Part shown: positions 11,601 through 26,600 of the stretch, in pieces
Layout of the letters: each line of letters opens with the position of its first letter
Position numbering within the stretch: position 1 is the stretch's first letter
Notes under the pieces: generated by a model
The model's database searches: none
What the model was told of the DNA's origin: nothing
What the model saw: the letters and a program-made list of their open reading frames with translations, nothing else
Position numbers and translations under genes: made by a program
Assembly: GCA_903813345.2 (NCBI GenBank)
Contig: CAIIXF020000001.1
Location: forward strand, 5,394,001-5,458,000
Reading direction: 5' to 3'
Length of the DNA: 64,000 bases
Source: Owenia fusiformis
Taxonomy: Eukaryota; Annelida; Polychaeta; Sabellida; Oweniidae

Positions 11601-14600
11601 ACTGATTTCAGGGAAATACGGTCGACATGCTGTCGCATTGAGCAAATGTGACTGAAGCTTTTAAAGTTCAACTTATTTTAGAAGAAACGATATGGAAAAA
11701 CAAAAGGTGTATGCCATTAAATTGAAAATCATTATTTGGAAAATACTGTAGAACTGTACTTACAACTTACGGATGTTATATAATTCAATTCGAGCTCGAA
11801 ATCAGGAATTGTTTTTAACAAAAAATAAATATGTATTAAAATAAATATTAAAATAGCGTACTATCAATACGGAAATTGCCTTATCGTCGTTGAAATGAAA
11901 TATCATACTACAATCAACCCCATCGTCTCCCCGCATCACTGAACGTTATGAGCCTTCTGTCACGATCCAAGGTGACATACCATTGAAAAGCTTTTTGTAA
12001 TATTGAATGTCGCTATTACGGTGATATGATGATTGGAATATTACGTATTATTCTTTGAAAATATGACAGTGGCATGTCCTTGTAAAGCTATTGCCAATCT
12101 TAATATTTAGGAGATTGACATTTACATAAGTATCATTTAGACCACATCGATTTTTCGTTTTTTGTTTGTGTTTTTCATCAGAATTTAAATGGTTAAACAC
12201 TTTAGGGAGTTACTGTTTCATATGATTACTACTTTTCGTTCTATTTCTTTCATTCTCCAATATGCACCTATTTATATTTGAATAGAACACTACAGATAGA
12301 AGAAATCTACCATTTATGCCTATTTGCCGACGTATACCAGGGGCGTAGGAAGGTGTAAATTCAACACTACGCCAAAAATATGTGTCAATTGTGTCAAACC
12401 TTCTGCTTATATCAAAACGCCTATTTTATGGCAATACCTTTCTAATGTGCTTAAAATGTTCGAATGTTTTCCATCATACAGTGAAACCGGTTTATCTGAA
12501 CACCTCTTTAATCTGAACAGCCCTCAAGGTGAACACTTTCTCTTTCCCAATTTTGTGATCTCCCATTGACTCACATGTTAATAAACCCTTAAAATGTGAA
12601 CATCTCCTAATTTGAACACCTTTGACTGGTTCCAGATATGTTCGAATTTGCGAATTAGACAAGTTTTACTGTATAAAATCACCATGGAAAGCCGATCTTT
12701 TTAATCTCGACATAACTCATTCTTACTTTTCTCATGTAAATGCTAATTTTCTCAAGGGATATAGAGTAGACGACCAGATAACAATAAGAGGTTTTTGATC
12801 ATTTTTGAATATTGAATTTAGATACATAATTTTCTGATTCCATCGTGTATCGTTCAATGGGACAATACAAATTGAAGAAACTAGTATGATTAATCGATTT
12901 AAAGAAACATTCGTGATCAATGATACAATTAACCCTATTGTCTGCAACCTTTTTTATAACAACAATTCGCAACACCAAATGACCCCCCCCCCTCCAAAAA
13001 GGTCAAATCGAGGTCAATGTGACTAGGGGGGGGGGGGGGGGGGGGGCGCCAAAAATGCCATATATCCGAAAATAATAATCTATTATCTTGCAAATGAAAT
13101 AAAAATCCAGATAAAAGCTTTTCTAGCACTGAAGTTATGTACTTTCAAAGATAACAGGTATTGCCAAAACTCATTAAAATCAAGGGAACGTGGAATTGAA
13201 TAATCAACAATTTCATGTTGTTTTTGTCTACAAGTACTACCAATAACAATAAGTGATTTAGTAAGAAATAGATTTTTGCTGACTTATATTATTATTCCAA
13301 TATAATTTCGGTCCATGATTTTGTCTAGCAACGGAATATAAATTGAATTAGTGAAATTCAAAAATTGGGGATAGGGGATAATTAATAAATATATATCTAA
13401 AATTTCAAGGGGTCCATCACCATAATCATGAACCACACCATGCACAAAAATTGAAAATGTATTCATCAAGTTGTTTTTGAAAAAAAGGTTTTTCTCTCAA
13501 ATTCGTGAAGTAAATGCGATTCACGAATATTTGGTGAAATTGTATTTCACTTTTAAAATTCATAAGATAGTCAATAGTGGCTCGATTTTCATAAAATAAG
13601 GCATGTCGGAAAGAGGATCCAATCTGTTAAGTGGTTATTTACCAAACAGCGCAATATTGATTATATTGCATTTTCGACAGTATCAGAAACAAGGTAACTT
13701 TCAATATTTTATGAATTTCATTTTTCAAAAAATGTCATTTATCTGTGGCCCAGGCTAGAAAAATAACAGAGGCACAAAAACCTTGCAAAAGAATACTTTT
13801 GAGGATATCATATATGGTATTAAATATAATATTTCTTAAGGCTTCTGTGCTGACGATTAGTTTTAAAATTTATGCACAATGAGAGAATATGACTAAAGAA
13901 CAGAATATAGGAAAAATAAAAAGCATTTTTTATTCTCACTTTTCAACACTACGCACTGGCGTTTTGGCGTACATTGTTCCTACGCCACTGTATACCTTAT
14001 CATTATATAAAATAATTCTAGTGGATATTTTTCAAGTGGAATATAATGCGATGACTTTTCAGTCAAAACCAGTTAAATTGCAAATCGCGTAGCCGATATT
14101 TCAGAAGTTTAGTGATTTTCCTACCTAGCCTATACTATATTACATTGGAGAAAATAAATAGAAACATTTGAAAAAAGACATTGCAACAATTCAATTTCTA
14201 TGAAGAATATATTGAAGCAACCTTTCCAAATATATAATATGATATGGACACGAACATGCGGCAACAATGTTAAGCGGACAGAAATAGTTAAAAAATATCA
14301 GTGAAATGTGTTTTATTTCTGCGATCCGAGTATGACGTGATTTCCCAGGCATCAATTTTAAGGCATCAATGACGTCATTGATACATAACAATGGCGGCAT
14401 CCGCAGCGATCCAGATATGGGTACTTTGAACTTGAATTATATGTTAGTTCAAACACGATATATCCAATGAGTGAGCTGAGGTGATAGATTATGGTTATAA
14501 GTAGTCAGAGTATAATTTAGAACATGAAACTTCGCATTCCCTTTAAATGTCATATTTTACATATGGATTTATATTTCAACGATAAAGACAATTATAAATA

Positions 14601-17600
14601 CACATCTAAGTACAATTCTGTTATCTAATGTTATGTATATGGACCTTATTCTGTGACAATGGCGATTTTTGCTTTTTGTCCTGAAAACTAGTTTTGAAAT
14701 CTTGTCTTCTCCATAATAAATACACAACTTGACAATATTATTAAAGACAAATGGGTAGATTTGATATATTGATGATAACATATGTGAAAGCAATCCAGAA
14801 ATAACTCAGACAGAAATCCCAATTTCAGAAAAAACTTTGAACATTTTTTGACGATTTCACCGAGAGCATTCCTGGACGAAAAATGTGATATCCCTAATTA
14901 AATCATACAGTTGTTGATGCTACACAAGTAAAATTTTTCTTCCATTGAACACTCTATTTACACGCAAAAAATGACAAAGATTCTTTCATTATTGAGAAAG
15001 ATATTCCAAAATTAGTGGGTGGCATTTTTTGTGTCACCATGTACATTCCAAGAAATTTTGGACACCCTGCAAGTCATAGATTGAAGGTGCAAGTTGAAGG
15101 GTTTTTAGTATATTCCTGCTTATATACCCATTAGTAAATTAGTGTTTTGGTTGACTTTCATGACTTAGAAAATGGAAAATCTTACTTCATAATATATTTT
15201 TTCAGAAAATGCAGGAGACCTAGAATCTGAAGGTATTAGCATATCTAAAGGTCAAGGCGTCAAAGTCAGTAGGTCACAGAGGAGGTCACCTGATGAAAAA
15301 GTCAAAGTTAGCATATGTGCTATGTGTGCCAAGTAAGTAGAAATGCCTAAAATAATTAATAAAAGAAATGATTGCTTAGATGAAAAAAAATGATTAATCT
15401 ATTTTAGAATCAAAAATAGCCTAGTTGCTTATTATTATCAATTGGTGATTGCATGTCTGATGAATCATTTCATCTACTTAAGGGTTATGAGTGGCCAGAG
15501 AGGACCACAGCCAAGTGAACCTGCCATGGGTAAGTCTTCCCTCTAGAGCCTACACTGTTCATAATTTACAAGTACTGAATCTCACAAGTATTGTTTATTT
15601 GCATTATTCATCTTTCTCAAAAGTAATGGCACACATCAGGTTTTTTTGACGGCGGTTGGTTTGGCGGTTGGCTTCCAATAACTTAAAAAATACTTTTTAG
15701 ACTGACTTCAATTTTTTCAAAATCATCTACATGTTTTCAGATGTTCAAATCTGACTATGTATTAAAGATTTGACTTTCAATGCCCTTTTCAAGGTCAAAA
15801 AAGGTCATTTTCAACTTGCTTTAAATTGACCAATTTTTTTTCAAAATCATTTACATGTTCTCAACAGTTCATCAATGACATTCTCATGGTCAAAAAGGTA
15901 TTTTTCATCTTGCTTCAAATTGACTAATTCTTTTTTCCAAAATCATCCACAATTTCTCAGAAGTTCAAATCTGACTTTAAATATGAGATTTGACCTTCAA
16001 TGACCTTCTCAGGGTAAAAAAGGTCTTTTTTCTACTTGCTTCAAATTGACCAATTTATTTTTTCAAAATCATCTACGAGTTCTCAGAAATTCAAATCTGA
16101 ATTAAGATTGAACTCATAATATTGTGAGCACTTAGGTGGTGACATTTTGTCATTTTAATGCCTTGTTGTTCTTAGTGGTGTTCTCTTATTTTTGCATTAT
16201 GTACGCCGTACGCATTAAGGCATCAAAGTTGTACTGTAATTTGACAATAAATAATTTTGTATCAGATCATCAATTTAAATCTTTTTGGAAAAACAGTTTA
16301 CTGTGTAATCCTATGCTGTTTAGATATAATTCATGAAAAAATCAGCCAAACTCAATAGCCGTCAATGCTCTGAAAAGGGGAAATTCAATTTAAATTAATT
16401 CAAGTATTATTTTACGCGCTGCAGGTACAAGGTTTGGCGAGCTACCAGACTTTGACTATGAGACTGATCGAGATTTCCCAAGTCGACCACAATCATCAGT
16501 GCGTTATACACCAACGCCCCCTAGTGATGTGGAGGATTTTGAGAGTGTATCACAAGTGACAGGTCCTAGGAGACCTGTATGGCATAATGAGGTGAATTTC
16601 ATAACCAGTTTCTATCACAGTAATTTGTTCTGCTTGTTGTTATAAAGGTAGATATCACAAGTTTTTTTGATTTGTTTTTTGAATAAGCCATTTATTTTGA
16701 ATTTGGTGGATTTATTGACTCCCTTTTCACTTTTTTACATTTTAAGCTATATTTATGTATATTTGGCTTCCTGTTAATTTTTTGAGAAGTACTAAAATTG
16801 AAAAATTGAAACGCTTGAATTGAGTAGTTTTCCAATACATCACTGTTATATGAATTCTAATATCTGATGGACAAGTGGATACTGGTTCATATCTTTGTAT
16901 AGATTGATATACGCTTTATGGGTCATTGGAATACATGACAGGCATCTTTAGCTCTATTTCTTCCATTTTCACCCGCCTTGCTACTTTAATTCCTGCAATG
17001 CGTTTATTGAAATCTTTACCAGTACATGTAGTTCTCTTTTTGTCGAATTATTTAAGGGCATCAGAGTTTTTTCTTTACACGCTACAGTTGTGCGGCCATA
17101 TTCATCAAAGGGGGGGGCAGAAACAGGGACTTTCCCTCCTCTTGTTCAAAAGATAATGAATATTTTTTTGTTTCAACAGGACTCTGATGCAGATACTATA
17201 ACACCCAGGAAGGGAACACATATGTTTTCCAAGGTTGTAGACACGGATCAACATCCTGAACAACCCATGTATGCTGGGTAAGCATGTATTTTATTTCAAA
17301 GTCGAACTAAAGGCTGTGTAATTTGCTAGTCTTTCTTAGACATAAATCTGACAATAACTTGTGAACAGGGCACTTAGATGATAGTTTCAATGAAAACAAT
17401 GCAATGGACTAGAATTGTGTTAAAATAAGAAATAAAACTCCATATATTGTCTCATCTAAATAATTGAAATAAACAGTACTTATTATCAATTCAAATCCTG
17501 GTACATTTTAGCTGGCGAAGAACTTAGTTAACAGATTTGATTCAAATTCAACATGCTGATGCCTTTGGGACATAGAACTCCGCTTAAGAAAGAAATTTCT

Positions 17601-20600
17601 AATGATTAATGAATTAAAAGTGGCCACCATTTTCATGAAAAAATACAATTTTTGATAACCGAAATACCAGTTGGAGGTCCCATGCAGTGTCTCATCATAG
17701 ACACTGTGGCGGTCAGATGGAGAAATAACCAAATATTGGTGAAAATAGTCCCCTTTTTAACCTCTTGAATCCCAGGCTCTAAAATTGGCATGAAACCAGA
17801 GAATTTTTCATTTTTTGCCACCTTTTGACATTTTATTACATACCTATACAACTTTAGATGCTCAGCTTAGTAAAATTGGACGGCAGTGATCATTTCTACA
17901 CGTTTTAAAACAATTTTTTTGTAAATTGGATGAAAATTGTTCAAATGAGAGCAATTTTTGTGAAAAATTTTGTGACGGATTTTCTCGTCCCTCTGGGCAC
18001 CAGTCTTATTTCATTTGTGACGGATATATCCGTCACTCTGGGTATTCAAGAGGTTAATCAGTATATTCATCCAATTTTGTTATAGCTTATAAAATATTTA
18101 TTCTTTTACATTATTATTTTGTAAGAATATTTCGGATACGTGGTCTATCCATACCTTGTAATTCTTTTGACTGTAATCTGATATTTCAGTACGAGATCTC
18201 CAATGTCTCCTAAGAGGGCCACAGGAACCCCTAGTCGATCACGTAGCCCTGGGAGGAATGCCCAACTGTCTGGCACTCTCCCTCTACGCTCTGTAGACAT
18301 GCGCAGCAGTTATTCTAACACCCAGGTAGCAGATGATGAGAAGTCCCTTGAGTTTATGAGGAAGACATGGAGTCCCAATACACATTCCTTTGACACTGAG
18401 GTGAGTCCCAATGCACATTCCTTTGACACTGAGGTGAGTCCCAGTGCACATTCCTTTGACACTGAGGTGAGTCCCAGTGCACATTCCTTTGACACTGAGG
18501 TGAGTCCCAATGCACATTCCTTTGACACTGAGGTGAGTCCCAGTGCACATTCCTTTGACACTAAGGCGAGTCCCAATGCACATTTCTTTGACACTGAGGT
18601 GAGTCCCAATTCACATTCCTTTGACACTGAGGTGAGTCCCAATGCACATTCCTTTGACACTAAGGTGAGTCCCAATGCACATTCCTTTGACACTGAGGTG
18701 AGTCCCAATGCACATTCCTTTGACACTGAGGTGAGTCCCAATGCACATTCCTTTGACACTGAGGTGAGTCCCAATGCACATTCCTTTGACACTGAGTGGA
18801 GTCCCAATGCACATTCCTTTGACATCAAGGTGAGTCCTAATGCACATTCCTTTGACACCGAGGCAAGTCCCAGTGTCATTTGACTCCAATATTGGGATTT
18901 TGCCAAATAGTCTGGCAGAAATATAGGGTATTTTGACATTCAATCATTTTCTTCGGATTACAATGTTTTTTTAACTTATCAACATGAATATAGGATTGGG
19001 ACCTCAAAACCACCGGATGCCGGTGCGGCACCCTTGGGCAACTCTCTACAGAGCATTTCTTATACCCCCCTGATAAAATATACAGGGGGTACTATAAGAC
19101 ACCCTCATATCTCAGATACTGATAAGTATATTAACTTGAGATTTACAGGAATTAGTTTTAGTATGATGCTTGACATGTATGACAAAAATCAAGAAAAAAT
19201 CTTAATCCGTTGCTATAGCAACAGTAACAGAACACTATTTGTTACCGTAGAGATGCATTATTTTGCTGATTTTCAACATTTCTTCATATAGTTGATTCTT
19301 AAACTAGTATATAGTATTACACTAGTATATAGGACACTGCATATTTTATATTTAGTATATACATGTATATCAAATGAAATCTAATGAATTTATACAGTAG
19401 TGAGGTTGGCATATAGTCTAGACTTTGGCATTTAGAACATGCATCATAATAAAATCTAATGTAATTATACAATAGAGAGGTTGGCATAGTCTAGATTTTG
19501 GCATAATGTCTAAATTTTATAAGCATTGGCTTTCCTCATCTGAGCAATCAGACTACTGGGGGGGGCCCTGTATAGCTTCTGGGGGCCACTGGGGACCATC
19601 GTATAGCTTTTAAAGGCACTGTGAATATTTGATTTAACAGTGAATTCAATTGGATATTGAAGCTTCGAGCTTTGTTGTTAAAATAGCTCTGTGGGTTCTT
19701 CATAAAATAATATGGATTGGTCTTGTAATGTAAAAAAGACAAGATTAACACAGAATTAATATACTCATAAAACTGTACTTTATTCCAAGTAAAAGACTAA
19801 ACATGTACAATTACACTCTTCAGTATAAAATAAAACTGTTCAAAGATAAAGAAAGAATGAAAATGAGATTAATAAGATGAAAAGAAATGATGTGTGATGT
19901 TCCCCCCGATCTAACTCTCTACTGAATGAAACCCAAAATTTCTCTTAAATACCCCCAAGTTATAAAAAATGAAAGGCAATCCCTTACCCTACAAAACCTA
20001 TAAGAAACCCATAGAAAGATGGCAGCACAGTACGGTGAATCAACATGAAAAATGCTATACAACCCCCACCCAAATAAAATGACAATTCTCCTGACATTGT
20101 ACGTACTAAAAAAACTGAAAATATGCTAAATCTAAATAAATGTATATGATATTCTAACAATGTCCTATATGAATGTTTACTAACACAGTGCCGCATACAT
20201 AGTTCGTGTATAATCCATATCCATATCCAATATCCATATGAAATATCCACGCAGAGTTCGTGCAAATATCCTTGCTTCATACGTAGTTCCTGTTGATAAA
20301 TGTCGTTATAATAAACCATAATAAGTTCCGATTTTATAATCCGCGTATCTAGTCCTGGATCCAATGCGATGCTGTAATACGTGCATCTAGTCCACGATGT
20401 AATATTTTCGAATCCAAAATATGCACCGTCTTAGTAGTCGAAATAATATCCATAATCCGTATATCACATGCACGTCCGCATCGTGTCCATTATCGAATAT
20501 GTCCGTATCCTCGCTGAAGAATCCATAATAAAATATCCATTTCCTTGTAGCAGTGTTCATAATAAACGTTTTCGTTGGAGAAAAGAATTGTTTATAATAA

Positions 20601-23600
20601 CAGGAGATCGTACATCTTCAGCTCCTTCATCAGTTGTCGAAATCCTCTGTGGCTCCACTCCATCCGAAATCCGCGTCGTCTGCATCTCCATAAGACATAG
20701 GCATCGCCTTCACAGGTCATCTTCATCGCTTCTTCACGGTTAGGTAGTCGTCATCTACTTCAGGTCGTCATAGGAAATCGCTTACTGGGATCCCGGGCAA
20801 TTAATTTTTTAATTCTCAAAAAGTTCTCCAAAAGTGTCTTTAAGAAACATTTTTTATTAACATGTCTTTAACTTGCTTTTCTATGTGACATAAACAAGTC
20901 TTCTTCGTGTTCTAAACTCTTCATGAATTTAATTTTCTTCAAGACATCAATTTCTCTTCATTGACAAGTAACTAGTCTTTCTATCTCTTCAACATACAAA
21001 CTTTTCACTTGACTTGTCTTTCATGACTGAGCGTTTTTCAACTCTTCAACTCTTCTAGCAAATCTTCAACTTCAACTCTTCATGAAATTATTTACATTTT
21101 CTCTCTATTCTTCAAAATGATCTCTGATTGTTACTTGTGAAACTTGTCTTTATCTTTAAAATGCACTGAGTGGTTAGTCTTTTAAAATAAAAGATGCAAA
21201 TTGCTTACGAACAGTAAGAAAGAATATAAATATGGCTTAACATGTTTTCCATAATAGGCAGGACAAATTCTAAAAAGTAATAACACAATTATACATATCT
21301 AGCGATTTAACATTAACATCAATAATGCATGCAACATGGGTTTCAGACTCTGCCAAGATTACTAAAACCTTTTCTTCAGGTCGCCCCCTCTTGCTAGGAC
21401 TTTGTTTCCGAAAGTAAATCAGTAACACCTCAGTGCACAATAGCATTTTACTTTTGATTTTCCAAAGAATTCTATATTTTCATACTTAGCGCTATGTATT
21501 GTACAAATACAAACAAATTGCTATATTCAAATATAAATGACTAATCTCTCATGTATTCATTTCACTAAACCTGATGATTGATGGCTGTCATAACAAAATC
21601 TCGTTGTAGGATCCACAGTTTGTACTTTCTTACAAAACTGAGAAAACCACTTGCCTGGGCTTCAATTCAATTCTCTATTGAACCCTAAAGGGGCAGGGAA
21701 AGTATCGCAACAGACTTTTGACAGTTGATAATTTTTTGTGAGTGGTTTCTGGCTGTAAAAAATAAATGCTTGTGAAAGGCGAATCTATAATCTTCAAGAA
21801 ATGTTCAAAGAATAGTTTCCAGATCAATTGGATTATCTTATAATCCATGTTTAATCCACCCATCAACAAGCTTTTTCAAAATACATTCGTCATTTTCACC
21901 ATCGTCCCTCATTTTTTTTACAATTTTTCATGCAAAGTTACATTGTACTTGAACACATGTTTCATCACGTAAAATATATAAGGAACTCCATGAAGTTTGT
22001 TTTTGAGTTTTTTTGGAAAAAATGAACCTCTTAAAATGCATGTTTACAAAAATAATTTAGAAGCGATGTAAAAGATGGCAATGTTTTTCAATAATAACAT
22101 GCATAGGTGCGTGAATTACTCATGTGTGTTGTGTTTTAATCCTGCATTCACTGACTGAGTTAGCCTATTGAAAAACCATAGAGATTAATAATACAAACAG
22201 TAATACCATGAATACTTCTACTTCAAGCTCAAATAGAGCTTTCAGGGTCCTGTGTTGAAATACTAGATCACCTTATGTGCATGAATTTTTGATTTGTAAG
22301 GATCAAGAGAAAGCATTAGTGCAAGCAATTAAATGAAAGCATCATCCGAACATCACTTGAAAAGTAATAATGTGGTGAAAAATTGCAGGATGTTGACAGA
22401 AAATATGGCTAGGGGAGAGTGTCGTCTCTCAACCCCCCCCCCTCCTCCCCCTCCCTGGGCACGGGACTAATACATGTGATATGGCAAAGTCCAATTCATA
22501 GATTAAGTTTCCCTGGCAGTCTTGTTGGCATTTTTATTAGAGTTCATGTTTTGTTTATGTGATGGGTGAGTGGAAGACCCTTGGGTGGCAATCAAATATA
22601 AAATGTTTTCTAAAATATATATTTGAAATACTTTGTGTATGTACAGTCACAAACTCTAGGCATCATTAACTAGTAGGGCAACACCCCAACTCAATTGAGT
22701 GAATGTGTAAACCATATATGGAACAAAAAACATTACACAAAACAAACTCAGCATGCAAACATGTAAAACTGGCATGGCAAAACAATAGATTGTGAAACTG
22801 AATAATAAAAGCACATACGACTTGAAAACAAGGGATTAATAAACACTGGTGTAAAGTAATGATGGGACCTGTTAAAATGACATGAATGGGGATTGGTCAA
22901 TATGAATAGTAGAAATATAATTTGTGAAAATTTTACATTTAGTATTGATCATGAACATTAGAGAGGTTAAGTACACAGGCTCGTAGCCAGGTAGAGTGGG
23001 AGAGATAAAGGGAGCTGCTGCTCCCCCAAGAGATTCTTTCAAAATGATGCAGTTTCTCACCAATCTGAGCACTTTTCGCATGATTTTTTAGCCAAAACTG
23101 TCAAAAAGTTCCTCCCTAGGCAAAAGCTTTGCCCTTGGTAAAACTGCTCCTATCCCTTGGTAAAAGGTGGCTACAGCCTGTGTAAAACATTTGTGTGAGA
23201 ACTTGAATGTGAACGAGTACTGTTATGACCCCCCGTAATGATGTCCATCTCTCAACTGGTTTAACTGGGGACCATTACACCAATTGGCATTATATCAATC
23301 AGGCAAAAAGAGGCCAGTGATGTGAAAAAAGCCAATAGCACAGTGTTATAGCATGATGGTCACGCCACCTCTGAAAACGAGGTTGGACAGCTACGTTCAC
23401 TGATTTATTCAATAAAATGGCCGCGATGGAAGAGAAAACTAAGCTTGGCGCATTATTTTCTACTACTGTGTATCAATCAATTTCGCTTAACCGTCCATCA
23501 ATTGTTTACACTACCGCAAATTCAAAATACATCATTATGGCTTGAGTAGAACATATTAGGTAGTTTCCAATGCTCAATTGGCTTTGTATGATCGTATATA

Positions 23601-26600
23601 GGTTACATCTATATACCACAAGGTTTTTAGGCAATGTGGACCATGCCCTAACAAAAAAATGAACAAATTACTAAATTTTTATGTAGTTTTGAATTTCAAA
23701 ATCGACAGTTTTTCTCTTATTTCACGTTATCCCCGGGCATCAATTTGCAAAGACTACGTTCAAAATATACATTTCTGAATGTATCACCGAATGCCATTCT
23801 TACATAAATCGTTCATCCTTTCATTGATACACAGTAGTAGAAAATAATGCACCAACCTTAGTTTTCTCTTCCATCACAGCCATTTTATTGGGTAAATCAG
23901 TGAACGTAGCCATGCAACCTCGTTTTAAGAGGTGGCGTAACCGTCATGCTATAACACTGTGGTTACCGTCCATAGAATTCATACTTCGATAGAAGTCATA
24001 CGTAGTCGTCTAACGACATTGCGTTTGAAACCTTATTATTTACAATATACACCACGTTCCTGTTCTGGATTTGTCATTTTATGCCTTGTTTATAAACAGT
24101 TAACTTACACTTAATATTTTGAGTGGCTCATGTACTGAGAAAACACGAGAATGAACCAAAAATGATAAAGTTTGATATCTCAGTCGGTAGGTTTACAGCT
24201 TATATTCTGTTTCTTGTAGACCACCTGGCAGATTTGACCCAGTCTTTATAACCATCCATATATACGTCACCGAATGAAAGTAGTTTAAAAGGAGATCTTA
24301 TCTGCGAATATTGCCTACAGGCGAGAAAGAGGACATGCTGCCTTTCCCATCCGCCATTTTTTGTTATCGTTACCGCAAAATTTTGCAAATCGCCTTGACG
24401 TAACCGTCATGCTATAACACCGTGAATAGGGGACCATAAGTTTACACATTCCATGTGTACGTTCATCAGAATAGTGCGATCTTAACCTCCCTTAAAATTG
24501 AAATTGTTGGCTCAACCAATAGACTCATTCTATGTTTGTTTATATTTGTTCACATTAATATGGAAGAAAATCTGACATTTTGCTAAAAAGATGTTATTGT
24601 AAATCTTAGAAATAATGATAAAGGTATTATACACAACACACTCAATGGTATTGATTATGGTTTTCAGAGACTCTCAATAGGGACCTTAAGCTTGTAATGT
24701 TCACAACCTAAATGTGAATGGAAAATGTTTAGCGATGCATTTGTGTGGGTGATTGGTCATAGGTTGGTGTTTCGATTTTATATGCAAGCTTAATCTCCCT
24801 AATGTTAACATTAAGGTAAGAGTGTATGTTACTCATAACATTTTCTTAGGATAACATTTCTTGAATTGATGGATATGCAAAAAATATTCTTAGCATATCA
24901 TCCTTCATTTTATTATTTGAATAATCAATCTGGAGATATACTCAAATAAGGAAGTGTGTTATAACACATCATCATATAGAAACATGTCCAATGTTTTTTC
25001 AGAAGCTGGATCAAAATATTTGTCTTACTAAAATTATTGGCAAAGGTATGATATACTAAATACTTGTACTGTATTTATGATTTTGATAGCACTGAATACC
25101 TCGTGAATCATTACTGATAAACAAGATACAGAAAACCTGTTCAAAGTAAATGCTATAATAAGGACATCATAGAAATTATCATAAAGAGAGGTATTTAGAA
25201 TTTCTTAACAACTGACACACACAGGTTTAACTGCACTCAAACATTAAACTGTCAACTTGACAGGTATTCAGAATTGTTTGGGAAATGCTGAGGTTATGCT
25301 CCATTGATTTAAACAGGGGATCAAACAGCAGGGGGTCAAACAAGTCCAACCATTCATTTATGAAAACATTTTGAACTAACTTTATGGCACACTAATGACA
25401 TCTTATATGAGTGTGCTGTACTAAAACCATAGCCCCATTGGATCCCCTTATATTGGATTATCATAATCCTAATCCAGAAGGAGTTCCTTATACATTTTAA
25501 GTGATGAAACATGTGTTCAAGTAAAATGTAACTTTGCATGAAAATTGTAAAAAAAAATGAGGGACGATGGTGAAAATGATGATTGTATTTTGAAAAAAAG
25601 CTTGTTGGTGGGTGGATTAAACATGGCTTATGAGATAATCCAATTGATCTTCCTTGAATTTTTCTTAAAGATTATACATTGGCGTTTCATATGCATTCAT
25701 TTTTATACAGCCAGAAACTACGAGAAAAAAATTATTTACTGTCAAAAATCTGTTGCGATACTTTCCCTCGTTCTTTGACAATTTATGATCGTCATCATAA
25801 CATTATCCAGTTGCCGCTCGGGAAATAACCATTTATTTCGAGCATGTACATGGCAAAATCTCATAACAAATAGTGTGGAATAAAACAATAAAAAACAAAA
25901 TCAGAAACTTAAAGACAAGATATCCCAAAGATAACATTATCCCGTCCAGCAGGAATATGTTTCTTGATAGACTAAAATCATCATAATCTTATGATGCAAT
26001 TTCCACAATACACAAACAGAAAAACATGCCATATACTTTTATGCTTTTCGCATCCTGAAAAGATACAACTTGCTCACTGTAAGTAATATTTAAAATTATT
26101 AGCCATTTGATTCCTCTTAAAGTCATAGCAAAATTATTCTCCAACCCTGGTTTATGAGGCCGAGTCTTAAAACAAAACTGCACTAATTCTACATAATACC
26201 GAGTAATTCCAACTAATGTTACTGTCAGTGCACGTGGGCTAACTGATACCTATGATTCGACTTAGATGCGATATCCAAGGATAAATACCAGTTATTCTAC
26301 CCCACTGCTTTACATGTGGATCATTTGTTACCTATGATTCAACTTAGATGCAATATCCAAGAATAAGTAACAACCACAAAACCTCATCTAAAACAACATT
26401 GAACTCTTCTTCTAGCTAACTTATCAACTTAGATGCAATATCCAAGAACACATGACAAGAAACCTAGTTCAAATCTCATAACTTAACAACAATGAATTCT
26501 CTTCGTCTAGCTAACTTATCAACTTAGATGCAATATCCAAGAACGCATGACAAGAAACCGACTTTACTTTTCATCATTTAAGTACCATATAACTGCCAGG

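Larger units (their letters stand above)
21695..25768. mobile_element. Inverted-repeat DNA element nested in the LTR element
   Basis: Arms of roughly 280 bp (21695-21970 and 25480-25768) are reverse complements. The outer ends share GGGAAAGTATCGCAACAG, with inner blocks such as GAGGGACGATGGTGAAAATG. The interior is non-coding and holds a further insertion at 23339-24424. No target duplication was recognised at the ends. Confidence 0.7.

Noticed and set aside
11343-11671. Overlapping 70-80 codon frames in the GC-richer patch of the TTAA element
   Set aside because: They are short, on both strands, and without recognisable motifs; the patch composition alone raises frame length.
18284-18943. 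Several long open frames on the minus strand across the 33-bp array
   Set aside because: They are mirror readings of a repeat whose period is a multiple of three; the plus strand carries the supported exon.
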